Shown here piece by piece: positions 36,018-44,656 of a stretch of 64,000 bases of DNA. The first letter of the stretch is position 1, and the number at the start of each line of letters is the position of its first letter. The notes under the pieces were generated by a model that had not been told where the DNA came from, did no database searches, and saw only the letters and a list, made by a program, of their open reading frames with translations. The translations under genes and the position numbers were made by a program. Origin of the DNA: Streptomyces atroolivaceus. Its GTDB lineage: Bacteria; Actinomycetota; Actinomycetes; Streptomycetales; Streptomycetaceae. The stretch is from positions 248,001-312,000 of the forward strand of contig NZ_JNXG01000006.1 of assembly GCF_000717025.1 (NCBI RefSeq), read 5' to 3'.

Positions 36018-36449
36018 GTGACGAAACAACAGCAGTGCACCGTAGTACGAACCGGGCAGTACGACGGCGTTCAGGGAGGCACCTTCGCCACCGGCATCAG
36101 CGCCCAGTCCGCCGGCGCCCAGGCGCTGTGCCTCCACCAGCTGGTGATGCCCGCCGGCAGCAGGGGCCGCCCTCACCTGCACGAGGGACATGAGTCCGCC
36201 ATTTTCATCCAGTCCGGGCAGGTCGAGGTCTGGTACGGCCGGGACCTGACCGAACACGTCCTCCTGCGCGCCGGCGATTACATCCACATCCCGGCCGACA
36301 CCCCGCACCTGCCGGTCAACACGGGCGAGCAGGACATGACCTGTCTGGTCGCCCGGACCGACCCTCAGGAGCAGGAAGGTGTCCGTCTCCTGGACCTTCC
36401 CGCCTGGCTGGCCACCCGCATCGGCCCCCTGACCGTCGGAAACGGTTGA
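36018..36449 (+). CDS. Cupin-domain protein
   Basis: 143 residues. A single beta-barrel cupin: motif 1 PHLHEGHESAIFIQSGQVEVWYG gives two His and a Glu as likely metal ligands, and motif 2 is GDYIHIPADTPHLPVN with a third His. The GTG at 36018 sits directly on GGAGG, so spacing is poor, but no better start exists. Single-cupin proteins of this size are isomerases, dioxygenases or sensors; nothing nearby suggests a substrate. Confidence 0.8.
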   Translation: MTKQQQCTVVRTGQYDGVQGGTFATGISAQSAGAQALCLHQLVMPAGSRGRPHLHEGHESAIFIQSGQVEVWYGRDLTEHVLLRAGDYIHIPADTPHLPVNTGEQDMTCLVARTDPQEQEGVRLLDLPAWLATRIGPLTVGNG

Positions 36450-36704
36450 CGAACAACCCTCTGCCTCAGGGCCAGGCCGCCCCCTCGGCTCAAAGGTTCT
36501 GTCCGGCCGATCTTGGGCTCTGAGGAAGATGCTGCTCATGAATGACGTCCGAAGGGGCCGTGCCGCGTGGAACGCCAGCTCCGCTTCGGCCGCGTGAACG
36601 CGGCTGGGGACGACCTGGGTGCGCTATCGCGACGTCCCCGGACTGTCGGGGCCGCAAATGCGGCCATCCGCGCGCTCGAACGGGAACGACTGGGCACAGT
36701 CTTC

Positions 36705-37040
36705 ACATGCTCTGTGGTGGTCGATCATGGAGTCGTAATACGTCGCCATGAACTGTGCGATCGCGAGTGGGAGTTCGTCCAGCGCTGCTGCCCTCATGGT
36801 TGCCGGGGCGAAGGCGACTGGACAGCCGCAAAGTCATCAACAGGATCGTGTGGAAGTTCCGAACCGGGTCTGCCTGGCGGGAGGTTCCTGGCCGGTACGG
36901 ACCGTGGGCCACGCTGCATACCCGTTTCCGCAGGTGGGCGGCGGACGGTACGTTCGAGCGGATGCTCCGGGCAGCCCAGGCCACGGCGCCGCGGAGGGCG
37001 ACATCGATGGGCTGGTGTCTGTCGCGGTGTGCCGGCGTTC
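36705..37040 (+). mobile_element. IS5-type transposase N-terminal remnant, second copy
   Basis: Starts with the same leader and peptide as the element at 16337 (VDHG..RRHELCDREWEFVQRC against VDHG..RRHELTDAEWNFVQPL), continues after a frameshift as WKFRTGSAWREVPGRYGPWA and TLHTRFRRWAADGTFERML, then degenerates where the first catalytic Asp should be (about 37010). No C-terminal half follows. Confidence 0.8.
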
Positions 37041-37234
37041 GTCGGGCAGGACATCGCCCCTCAGGGAACATGAGCGTGAGTGGCTGTGGCCACATGCTTT
37101 CAGGCCCGTGCGCTTCACCGTGCGAGCCACGAGATGCGGTCCTCCCGCAAAGATCGCACAGGTGGAAGCGTTCATGGAACTGTTCAAGTGCTCGAAAGAT
37201 GCGGGGTAGCAGCGTCGTCATGGCATGAGTCCCA

Positions 37235-37447
37235 CACTTTGAGCACCTCGCGATCACCTGCAAGACCGTCACCGAGGTCGCCGACCAGCTCTCCGCCTCC
37301 CAGCCAGAATCACCCGAGCATCGGGACAGCTCACGCGCCCTCACAGAGTTCAACGAAGCGACCGGCTGGCTCCGGGCCAGAGGAGTCTGTCGCCGCTCGG
37401 CCACGAACTACTGTCCAGGAACGTCGAGGGCACCCGAGCCAAGCTGA
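37235..37447 (+). pseudogene. Orphan open fragment
   Basis: A 70-codon open frame without a start reads HFEHLAITCKTVTEVADQLS and HRDSSRALTEFNEATGWLRA, stopping at 37447. It looks like the interior of a helical protein left behind by rearrangement next to the IS scrap. Family unknown. The rest of 36450-37568 has nothing else I can assign. Confidence 0.3.
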
Positions 37448-37568
37448 ACGCCTTGTCAAGCTCGGTGTGCTCACCGAAGCCGACACATGCAACTTCGTCA
37501 GGGCACATCAGCCGACGACGGGTTGTCCAGCTCACCCGGAAAAAGGGCACCAGCCAGCGGACGTCTGC

Positions 37569-38222
37569 TCAGATCTCCAGCCTCTGCGGCGGAACCTCGC
37601 GGACCAGACTGGTCAGCGGACCGTGCGTGCGCCACCCCAGCGACTCGTAGAGCGCCCGCCCCTCGGCCGTCGCGGCCAGCACAGCGGACGAGGAGCCCGT
37701 GGCAACAGCAGCGTTCTCAAGCGTCCGCACGACGAGGCTGCCAAGTCCCTTGCGACGGTGCGCCGACGAAGTCTCGACCTGGTCGAAGACAGCGGTGCGC
37801 CCAGGATCAGGCATCGCCACCTGACCACGGGCGGCGAACGCACCATCCTCCGTCACAACGAGCACCCGCGTGACGCCGCCCCGCGCCCACGTACGTACCT
37901 GGTAGCCATCGGGGGCCAATGCGGCGTTCGTGTACAGCAGCGTCGACATCAGGAAACCGTCGTCATCAAGGCGCCAGCCGGGCGCCGCCCACGAGGCGAC
38001 GGTCTGCGGCGGCAAGAAGAGCTTGAGCCAGGTGTTCGGGACGGTAACCGTCTCCGTGAGTTCACGGACCAGAGACTCGTCAGCATCCGTCAGCACGTGC
38101 CGGGTGACATGACTGGTCAGCCCGACGTCGACGGTGAAGCCCCAGGGCTCGGACACCGGCGGCGCGGCTCCGCGTGAGACAACCCAGCCCTCCACCCATG
38201 AACGTACGACTTCGACGTCCAT
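37569..38222 (-). CDS. GNAT-family N-acetyltransferase
   Basis: 217 residues from ATG 38222 (GAGGGAT upstream). The acetyl-CoA pyrophosphate-binding loop is HRRKGLGSLVVRTLENAA near residue 155, preceded by the central strand AVFDQVETSS; the usual C-terminal YESLGWRTHGPL is present. The N-terminal ~95 residues form an extra domain, so it is longer than a minimal GNAT. Acceptor unknown. Single gene flanked by IS fragments on both sides. Confidence 0.88.
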   Translation of the reverse strand: MDVEVVRSWVEGWVVSRGAAPPVSEPWGFTVDVGLTSHVTRHVLTDADESLVRELTETVTVPNTWLKLFLPPQTVASWAAPGWRLDDDGFLMSTLLYTNAALAPDGYQVRTWARGGVTRVLVVTEDGAFAARGQVAMPDPGRTAVFDQVETSSAHRRKGLGSLVVRTLENAAVATGSSSAVLAATAEGRALYESLGWRTHGPLTSLVREVPPQRLEI

Positions 38223-38319
38223 GCGGATCCCTCCGTAATGAGTGCAGAACGCAACTGCACATTACACGGAGAGCCTTACCAAGAGGTCGCAACCGACGAC
38301 GCCATAGATCAGGTCTCCT

Positions 38320-38630
38320 GCCCCACCCTCCTTCGAGAGGCCGCGGCGTCGCCCTGACGCCGTCCTCGCCGACAGCGGCTGCGGATGCGGGTGCGGCTAC
38401 GGCAAATGCCGTCGTCCGGTCCGAGTCCTCGGAGCCAGGCCGCTGATCGCACGGCGGGGCACTGAGCACGGCTCTGGGCCGGGCTGGGCGCCCGAAGCTG
38501 GATCTTCGAGCGCGCGTTCGCCCACCTGCGCTGGTTCCGGCGTCTACGGATCCACTGGGAGATTCGAGACGACATCCACGAAGCTTTCCTGACCATGGGG
38601 TGTCCACCGATCTGCTGGCGACGCCTTGCT
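38320..38630 (+). mobile_element. IS5-type transposase C-terminal remnant
   Basis: Text such as RRRPDAVLADSG, YGKCRRPVRVLGARPLIARR and GTEHGSG in one frame, then SWIFERAFAHLRWFRRLRIH and DIHEAFLTMG in the next, matches the end of IS5-family transposases (catalytic Glu in FERAF). One frameshift near 38497, no N-terminal half. Confidence 0.75.
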
Positions 38631-38678
38631 CCCCGCCCGGCCAGGCTGGCCGACGGCGCACGAGGGCGACTGGCGCCC

Positions 38679-38930
38679 TCACTCCCAACTGGTCTCCGGG
38701 ATATGGCTGTGTGCGTGCATACCCCACCCTTCGCGATCATGCCTGGAGGAGTGGTCCGCAACCATGCCTTCCCAGGACCGATCCGGCCACCACAGAGCTC
38801 CGTGCTCCTCGTGAAGGTGATCGTGGAGAGCCTTGAGGGCGACCGGATCCGTGACCCGCGTGAGGACGTGGAAGGGCCACTTCTCCCGTCCGGAAAAGAT
38901 CCGGCTCTGCCTGATCTTCCACCTGCCCAT
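38679..38930 (-). CDS. Possible small gene, 83 residues
   Basis: ATG 38930 opens MGRWKIRQSRIFSGREKWPF and continues RVTDPVALKALHDHLHEEHG, WWPDRSWEGMVADHSS, then runs into the 50-base repeat and stops at 38679. An in-frame ATG lies at 38966. The text looks like real protein but its C-terminus is supplied by the repeat, so it may be a truncated gene. Family unknown. 38931-39294 is otherwise empty. Confidence 0.35.
   Translation of the reverse strand: MGRWKIRQSRIFSGREKWPFHVLTRVTDPVALKALHDHLHEEHGALWWPDRSWEGMVADHSSRHDREGWGMHAHSHIPETSWE
38691..38741 (-). repeat. 50-bp dispersed repeat, copy A
   Basis: Matches 46631-46680 in the opposite orientation at 44 of 50 positions; the first 20 bases (CATGATCGCGAAGGGTGGGG) and the last 10 (TCCCGGAGAC) are identical. 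Confidence 0.85.
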
Positions 38931-39294
38931 GAACACCCCCTTGCCGACGCCGACATCATGCGGCATCGGCAGACTGGCATCAAGAGCGGGCGGCAGCAGT
39001 CGCGAAGGCGGAACTTGCGCACCTGTAAGGTCTGCTGAGGCTGCCGGCCGGCCGACTGAAGGACCAGCCGGAGGAGACCGGCGGGCGAGGTCTTGGGCAC
39101 CTGCCCGTACGGACGGCCGATCCGGCGCGGCCCGGCGCAGCGGCAGCCCTGTCCGGACCGGCGCTGCGACGGCGGGATCCGAAGTGGCAGGAGTTCGCGG
39201 CCGCCTCGAACTCACCCCGCCGTCCGCAACGACCATGGCTGCGGGACCCGTGACGAGGACGGGGCCCGCAGTCGGCCGTTTCACCGGGCAGAGG

Positions 39295-40020
39295 TCAGCC
39301 GCTGACCGTGATGTTCGAGCTTCCGCTGCTCTGGTAACCCTCGGTGGCCATGATCATGTAGTACCTGAACTGGCCCATGTTCATGCCCGCGCGGGCCCAG
39401 GCGTCGAAGTGGTTGCCGGTGGTGATGGTGCCGGAGCCGCTGGTCACCTTCGACTGCCGGACGCTCCAGTACTGCTGGAAGGTCTTGGTGCCTTCCACGG
39501 AGGGGGCGTTGTACCGGGTCGTCTGGTAGATGTCGTACGTGCCGCCGTCACTGGAGACGGTGCCCTTGTGGGTGCCGGTGGGCCTATAGCTGCCCCAGTT
39601 GTCGACGATGTAGTACTCCACCAGCGGGTTGGAGGTCCATCCGTAGAGGCAGCCGTAGCCGTTGCCCGACGGGTTGAAGTAGCCGCCGTAGCGAACCGTC
39701 CTGCGTCCGCCGGTACTCCAGCCCTTGCCGGCGACGAAGTTGCCGCAGTTGGTCCACCTGGTGCTGTAACTGCCGCCACCGTTGAGCGTCATGGAGACGG
39801 AGCCGCCACCGTCGGTCCAGAACGAGTAGTACAAGCCGTCGCTGCCGGTTTGGTTGGTAGTGATGGTGGTGGCGGCGTGTGCGGTACCGGGCAGCAGCAG
39901 CCCGGACGCGGTTGCGAGCGCGACGGTGCCGGCGCCGCCGAGGAAGCCTCGTCGGCTCCAGCCGTTGAGGGGAGCGGAGTTCTGCTGGATCTGGTCCTGC
40001 TGCGTGCCGTCCTGCTGCAT
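39295..40020 (-). CDS. xlnC: Tat-secreted endo-1,4-beta-xylanase, GH11 (XlnC-type)
   Basis: 241 residues from ATG 40020 with GGAGGA upstream. The N-terminus MQQDGTQQD...SRRGFLGG carries a twin-arginine signal, cleaved near [11 protein letters not shown] (~residue 50). The GH11 jelly-roll domain has both catalytic glutamates: Glu135 in [13 protein letters not shown] (nucleophile) and Glu227 in [10 protein letters not shown] (acid/base). I recognise it as the counterpart of Streptomyces lividans XlnC, the short xylanase that lacks a carbohydrate-binding domain and is exported folded by Tat. It hydrolyses xylan outside the cell. Two palindromes with xylanase-operator character lie upstream (40231, 40361). 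Confidence 0.95.
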   Translation of the reverse strand: MQQDGTQQDQIQQNSAPLNGWSRRGFLGGAGTVALATASGLLLPGTAHAATTITTNQTGSDGLYYSFWTDGGGSVSMTLNGGGSYSTRWTNCGNFVAGKGWSTGGRRTVRYGGYFNPSGNGYGCLYGWTSNPLVEYYIVDNWGSYRPTGTHKGTVSSDGGTYDIYQTTRYNAPSVEGTKTFQQYWSVRQSKVTSGSGTITTGNHFDAWARAGMNMGQFRYYMIMATEGYQSSGSSNITVSG

Positions 40021-40230
40021 GCGTCCTCCAGATGAAGGCTGGTGGGGCCGGGCGGCTTCTGCTGTCCGGCGGCCTTGCATGAAACACGGCGGGGGTCGCC
40101 CGTCGTCGTGCGGTGACAACCGGCCGCCATCCCCGGTCACATGACGCGCGGGGAACGACGTACTCCTGCCGTTCGGTGGCCACAGTTTTCGCAAAGCCTC
40201 ATGAACCTGTCAATACTTTCGGCAACCTTT

Positions 40231-40244
40231 CGGAAATATTTCCG
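40231..40244. promoter_or_regulatory. Palindrome upstream of xylanase gene
   Basis: Perfect 14-bp palindrome CGGAAATATTTCCG, 211 bases upstream of the xylanase ATG, in an AT-rich patch with CTTTCGG repeated just beside it. Streptomyces xylanase promoters are known to carry CGAAA/TTTCG-type sites. Confidence 0.55.
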
Positions 40245-40360
40245 TTGACCAGAAGGATCTCGGCGAGGACATCCTCGCTGGTCAACAAGCCTCTCACGCG
40301 AACTGGCGCGAGGGATAGGATGAGAGTCCAGAGGGACAGGACGCAGGCATGGAAGCAGAC

Positions 40361-40375
40361 TTCGAAACTTTCGAA
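40361..40375. promoter_or_regulatory. TTCGAAACTTTCGAA palindrome
   Basis: Perfect 7+1+7 palindrome containing CGAAACTTTCG, the element described as conserved upstream of Streptomyces xylanase genes. It is about 340 bases from the xylanase start. The bases 40381-40610 downstream on the plus strand read loosely like protein (SLAWPTGPASHVDEAAGAF) but have no start or known family. Confidence 0.5.
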
Positions 40376-40774
40376 CAAGCGTAGACGCGACCACGTCGGC
40401 CTGCCACCGAACGAATGGTGCGGTGCCGCGCGCGCCCTCGAATCCGTCAGCCTCGCCTGGCCGACAGGCCCTGCCTCTCACGTCGACGAGGCCGCGGGTG
40501 CCTTCGATGTCCTGGCGTCGGTCGCCGGCACCGACCTCTCGACTGTGTACAGCACCCACAGGCGGCACCACCTGCCCGGGCCGAGGCCCTCCTTCCGGAC
40601 CTCGACGTGACCGGACGCCTCGGCACCTCGGCCTCGGGGCGGCGGGCGGAATGAAGCGAGCACACCACCCGTCGCCAGCTTCTGATGGCTCGCGGGACGG
40701 TGACAGCACCTTCCGCCGCGTTCTGCAGAGATACGGCAACCGACGAGGCGTCCACAACCGTCGCCGGCCGGGTA

Positions 40775-41998
40775 TCAGCAGTTCTCGGCGGGCCTGCCCT
40801 CCATCGTCCGCCCGGATTCAGGCGTGCGGACCTGCTCCACGGGCGGCAGCAGCCGCTCGGTGAGCAGTGCCGAGAACGCGGCGACGGTCAGCAGCCCGCC
40901 CACCAGGAACGTGGCCCGCACATCCCAGGCGGGCAGGACAAGGCCGCCGAGCAGCGCCCCGCCGGCGACCCCGGCGTTGTAGGCACCGGAGTTCGCCGCC
41001 AGGGCGATCTCGGTGCGGGCGGGAGCGAAGCGCAGCATGTGGTTCTGGGTGGCCATGAACACCGGTCCGAGTGAGCCGCCCAGCAGCGCCAGGAACACGA
41101 CGGCTCCGGCCGGGGCGGTACCGAACGCGTACAGGCCCAGCATGCCGGCGGCCTGAGTGGCCACCGGAACGGCCAGCGTGCCTCGCGGGTAGCGGTCCAG
41201 GAGCGGCCCCGCCGTCGTCACCCCGACCACGCCCGCGATGCCCGAGACCATCAGCAGAGCGCTGACGGAGGTGTCGGAGAAACCGCTCACGTCACCCAGG
41301 AACTTCACGAGGTACGTATAGCCGGCGAACGCGCCCGTGACGGAGAGGGCGGTGGTCAGCAGCACGATCTTGAACCGCCGACTGTCGGGTGCCGAACCGT
41401 AGGCCGCGTGCCCCTCCTCCGGACGGGACGTCGGGAGGAGAACAGCGATCGTGACGAGGGAGACCAGGCCCAGCCCCGCCAGCATGACGAGCGGGAGCTG
41501 CCACGCGCTCTGCTGGCCCAGCCACGTACCGAGCGGGACGCCCAGCACCAGGGCCAGCGAACCGGCCACCGACAGCACCCCGATCACCCGCCCTCGGACA
41601 GCTGGTGCGAACAGGCCGACCGCCACCGGCCCCATCACCGCCCAGAACAGCGCCTGGGCGAGCGCGGTCACCACCCGGGCGGCCATCAGCAGCCAGTAGC
41701 TGGAGCCCAGCGCCGGGACAAGGCTGGACAGAACGAGCGCGGCCAGCACCACGGTGAGCAAGTGGCGGCGTGGCATGGACCGGGTGGCGTGCGCGAGAGG
41801 CAGCGAGACGACGGCGACGGTCAGCCCGTAGGCGGTGACCAGACAGCCCACCGCCGAGAGTGAGACCTGCACGTCGTCCGAGATCAGCTCGAGCAGCCCG
41901 ATCGGCAGGTTCTCCACGGTGTTGAAGGTGAACGCCGCCAGCATCAGGGCCGCGAGCACGGCTGCCTTGTGCCAGCGAGCCGACGGTGCCGTTGCCAT
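40775..41998 (-). CDS. MFS transporter, DHA1-type exporter
   Basis: 407 residues from ATG 41998 (AGAGG upstream; longer open frame upstream ignored). Twelve hydrophobic segments; TVENLPIGLLELISDD in helix 1 and GSLALVLGVPLGTWLGQQ (motif C, the antiporter signature GxxLGxxxGxxxG variant) in helix 5 place it with AraJ/YdeA-like and drug exporters rather than importers. RGRVIGVL is the loop motif. Substrate unknown. It is convergent with nothing intact; a serine-recombinase remnant lies upstream. Confidence 0.88.
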   Translation of the reverse strand: MATAPSARWHKAAVLAALMLAAFTFNTVENLPIGLLELISDDVQVSLSAVGCLVTAYGLTVAVVSLPLAHATRSMPRRHLLTVVLAALVLSSLVPALGSSYWLLMAARVVTALAQALFWAVMGPVAVGLFAPAVRGRVIGVLSVAGSLALVLGVPLGTWLGQQSAWQLPLVMLAGLGLVSLVTIAVLLPTSRPEEGHAAYGSAPDSRRFKIVLLTTALSVTGAFAGYTYLVKFLGDVSGFSDTSVSALLMVSGIAGVVGVTTAGPLLDRYPRGTLAVPVATQAAGMLGLYAFGTAPAGAVVFLALLGGSLGPVFMATQNHMLRFAPARTEIALAANSGAYNAGVAGGALLGGLVLPAWDVRATFLVGGLLTVAAFSALLTERLLPPVEQVRTPESGRTMEGRPAENC

Positions 41999-42254
41999 GC
42001 AGCCTCTTCCCGCTCTCCTACGTCGATCGCACTCCGGTTGAACATACGCACAACTCATCTGCTCCTTGATCTGCTTGAGGCCACATTGGCCGAGAGCCGT
42101 GCTGTGGGGTGGGCAGGGAACAGGCTGCCCGACGACTTCTACCGGCCCGGGCCCACCACGATCACCCGCGCCGCCCACGGTGCGGGATGTCGTCGGCGAT
42201 CTCCCACGCTCCGATACCCCAGACCACTGGCAGGTCGAACTCAGAACCGACTCC

Positions 42255-42575
42255 ACCAGGCTTCAGCTCGGGCACGTAGTTGCAGATCGTGTTCTTGGGG
42301 ACGCAGAGGAGCTCTGCGATCGAGGTGACGGCGTTCTCCGGGCGGGCGAGCAGGTCGCGGGCGTGACGCACCTGTTCCTCCGTCATCGCCGGCGGGCGGC
42401 CGAGTCGGGCGCCGCGGCGCGGGCGACGTCCAGGCCCTCGTCGGTGCCTTGCACGATGGGTTCGCGGATGAACTCCACCACGGCCGCAAAAACGTGGAAG
42501 ACCAGGCGCCCGCCGGGCGTGGTCGTCCCCCGTCCCTCCGTGTCGCCGTCGGCGGTGAACAGCACGGACAGCATG
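42255..42575 (-). mobile_element. Serine recombinase (resolvase/invertase) C-terminal remnant
   Basis: Minus-strand text TTTPGGRLVFHVFAAVVEFI and VQGTDEGLDVARA in one frame, then RGARLGRPPAMTEEQVRHAR and LLCVPKNTICNYVPELK in the next, is the second half of the Tn3-resolvase/Pin-type recombinases including the DNA-binding helix-turn-helix. The catalytic serine end is missing. The flanks 41999-42255 and 42576-42800 hold nothing else. Confidence 0.75.
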
Positions 42576-42800
42576 TCGCCGCGAGATCACCGAGGAACTG
42601 GGCCTGCCGGACCGTCCCTGTCGCGCGGCTCGCCGTCCACTTCCTCTCGTCCCTCTCGCCGCACCCGGGCCCCATCAGAAATGTGCCAGAACCGGTGATC
42701 TGTGACGTTCCGTGACTGGTGTACCGGTCGGTGAGGCCTGGCGTCGCGGTCGACAGGGGCCGGAGCTCGGGGCCGTCGTCGCCGAACTGCCGGTGTCAGG

Positions 42801-43349
42801 TCATCGAACGGTGAGGACGCGCGCCCACGGCTCATCGATGTCGGCCAGACCCAGCACGGCGACCACGTTGTCGAGCATGCCGGCGCCGAACCAGCGCCTC
42901 ACGGCGTCGTCGTCGCCCAGCAGCTGCCGAACGGTGTCGACCTGCTTGGCGTAGCACCGGCGCACGGCCTGCGCCACCAGCGGCTCGCCGGCGGCACAGT
43001 TCGCGTGCATGAGGAAACGCAGGATGTTCCGGTCCGCGACGAGCGCGGCGTAGGCGCCGCGCGCCGCATCCAGTGCCGCCCCTGACGGCGGCTCGGCCCC
43101 ACCCACCGCCGGTGCGTGCGCGACCAGCGAGTCGGTCATGACGACGGACACGTGGTCGACCACCGCCGCGAACAGCGCTTCCTTGTTCGGGTACAGGCGG
43201 TAGAGATACGGCTGAGAGATGCCGACCCAGTCTGCGATCTCGTGCGTCGACGTACCGTAGAAACCCTTTTGCGCGAAGCAGTCGACCGCGGCGGCCATGA
43301 TGGCCCGACGTCGTTCATCGCTCTTCGTACTGGTACCGGCGGCAGGCAT
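42801..43349 (-). CDS. TetR-family transcriptional regulator
   Basis: 182 residues from ATG 43349. Helix-turn-helix: TSTHEIADWVGISQPYLYRLYPNKEALF, then a helical ligand domain with a C-terminal short tail. The preceding gene on the same strand (25 bases upstream of its start) is a SnoaL-like protein gene, probably its co-transcribed partner and target. Confidence 0.9.
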   Translation of the reverse strand: MPAAGTSTKSDERRRAIMAAAVDCFAQKGFYGTSTHEIADWVGISQPYLYRLYPNKEALFAAVVDHVSVVMTDSLVAHAPAVGGAEPPSGAALDAARGAYAALVADRNILRFLMHANCAAGEPLVAQAVRRCYAKQVDTVRQLLGDDDAVRRWFGAGMLDNVVAVLGLADIDEPWARVLTVR

Positions 43350-43374
43350 GGGTGTCAGTCAAACACGGCTTCCC

Positions 43375-43848
43375 TCAGCTTCCAAAAGTCACGCTGCGGT
43401 CAGGGTCGGACAGCACGTCGTTGGGCGTGAGCGCCTCGATCGCCACCAGCGGGTTCCAGTAGTCCAGGTAGTGGGTGATGAGCGCGTCGTCATTGGTCCG
43501 GACAACGGAGATGCACGTCTGCTCGTACGGCTTGCCGGTCGGCAGCGCAGTTCCCGTCGAGCGGAATTCAGCGATCACCAGACGCGGATCGACCGTGTCA
43601 TGGAACACCAGGTCGACGAACTCGACGTCGAAGGTCTCGGGGAAGCCGCTCATGTGGGCGCGCAGGGCGTCTCGTCCCGTGACCTGCTTCGGCACGCCGT
43701 CCGGGGCGTACGGGAACTCGAGCACCGCGTCCGGGGTGAACAGCTTCACCCACTCCTCGGTGTGTCCTGCGGCGGTGAGGCGCAGGTGCTCGGCCACGGC
43801 GCGCTGGGCAGCGGCGCGGCGGTCGGCATCGTTCTTCTGGACTGTCAT
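43375..43848 (-). CDS. SnoaL-like / NTF2-fold protein
   Basis: 157 residues from ATG 43848 with AGGAG six bases upstream. The NTF2-like cone fold marks are GHTEEWVKLFTPDAVLEFPY at the first third, GRDALRAHMSGFPE, and VRTNDDALITHYLDYWNPLV near the end. Family members include PhzA/B and polyketide cyclases but most are of unknown function. First gene of a two-gene unit with the TetR gene; a weak GTGGT...ACCAC repeat (43865-43887) lies upstream. Confidence 0.85.
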   Translation of the reverse strand: MTVQKNDADRRAAAQRAVAEHLRLTAAGHTEEWVKLFTPDAVLEFPYAPDGVPKQVTGRDALRAHMSGFPETFDVEFVDLVFHDTVDPRLVIAEFRSTGTALPTGKPYEQTCISVVRTNDDALITHYLDYWNPLVAIEALTPNDVLSDPDRSVTFGS

Positions 43849-43887
43849 AATCACTCCTGCGTTAGTGGTCGATCTATAACCTACCAC

Positions 43888-44656
43888 GTGGAAGCCGTGC
43901 GGGTACTCGAGCAAGAGGTCACGCAAGGGATCCCGGCCTCGCTTCACGTGGGGATGACGTCCAGAGAACGCACCTCGGCAGCGGACGGCGGCCCGGCTCC
44001 ATGGGAAACTCGTTACGCAGCGTCACAGACAACCGCTTCTGACACAGCTTGTTCTTCATCCTCGGGCATGACGCAGAGCCAACAGAGTCTCGAAGTGTCT
44101 GCCCGGCGTGACAGCCGTGACGCTGTCGCGGCAGCAGCCACGAGAGCTCCTGTGAGAAGCCCGCGCATTTACCGGTCCACGGACAGCTGACCGAGCCGAT
44201 CCCGTCGATGGAGTGCCGGCCGGCCGATTTGAGGTCGCGTGCGGTGACTGCGGGAAGCCCGGTGGCTTCGCAGTGAGGGCAGATGCCGCCAGGTCCAGGC
44301 TGGTAGAGCAGGGGTCATCTCCGTGGCTGCAAGGGGCTTGGCACGAAGGAGTGAACTCGGCGTGCGAGGCGGTGTCCCGCCGTGGCGGACCTCCGGTGCC
44401 GAACGGGTCTCGCGCGGTGCTGAATTGGGTGTCCAGGGGCGGCAGGCGACGGCGAAGAGCGCCCCGAATGAAGGTCACGACCCGGACCGCGGCCGCTGTC
44501 CGGTCCAAGTGGCAGCATGCGGAGCACAACAGGAAAGCCCGGTGGACGAACCCGGGCTCTACGCTAAGGGTGCTTCCCTCAGTCACCAGTTCAGGGCCGC
44601 CATGCCGGCTTTGCAGCCGTGCAGGCTGACGCATCCTCATAAGGACCGACAGACAC
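43888..44656. other. No gene recognised
   Basis: About 770 bases upstream of the propeller gene. Open frames exist on both strands but show no family, start context or codon pattern that I trust. Confidence 0.45.

Noticed and set aside
34851..36539. A 562-codon minus-strand frame
   Set aside because: Codon use and composition are those of an out-of-phase shadow, and it reads through the cupin gene on the other strand.
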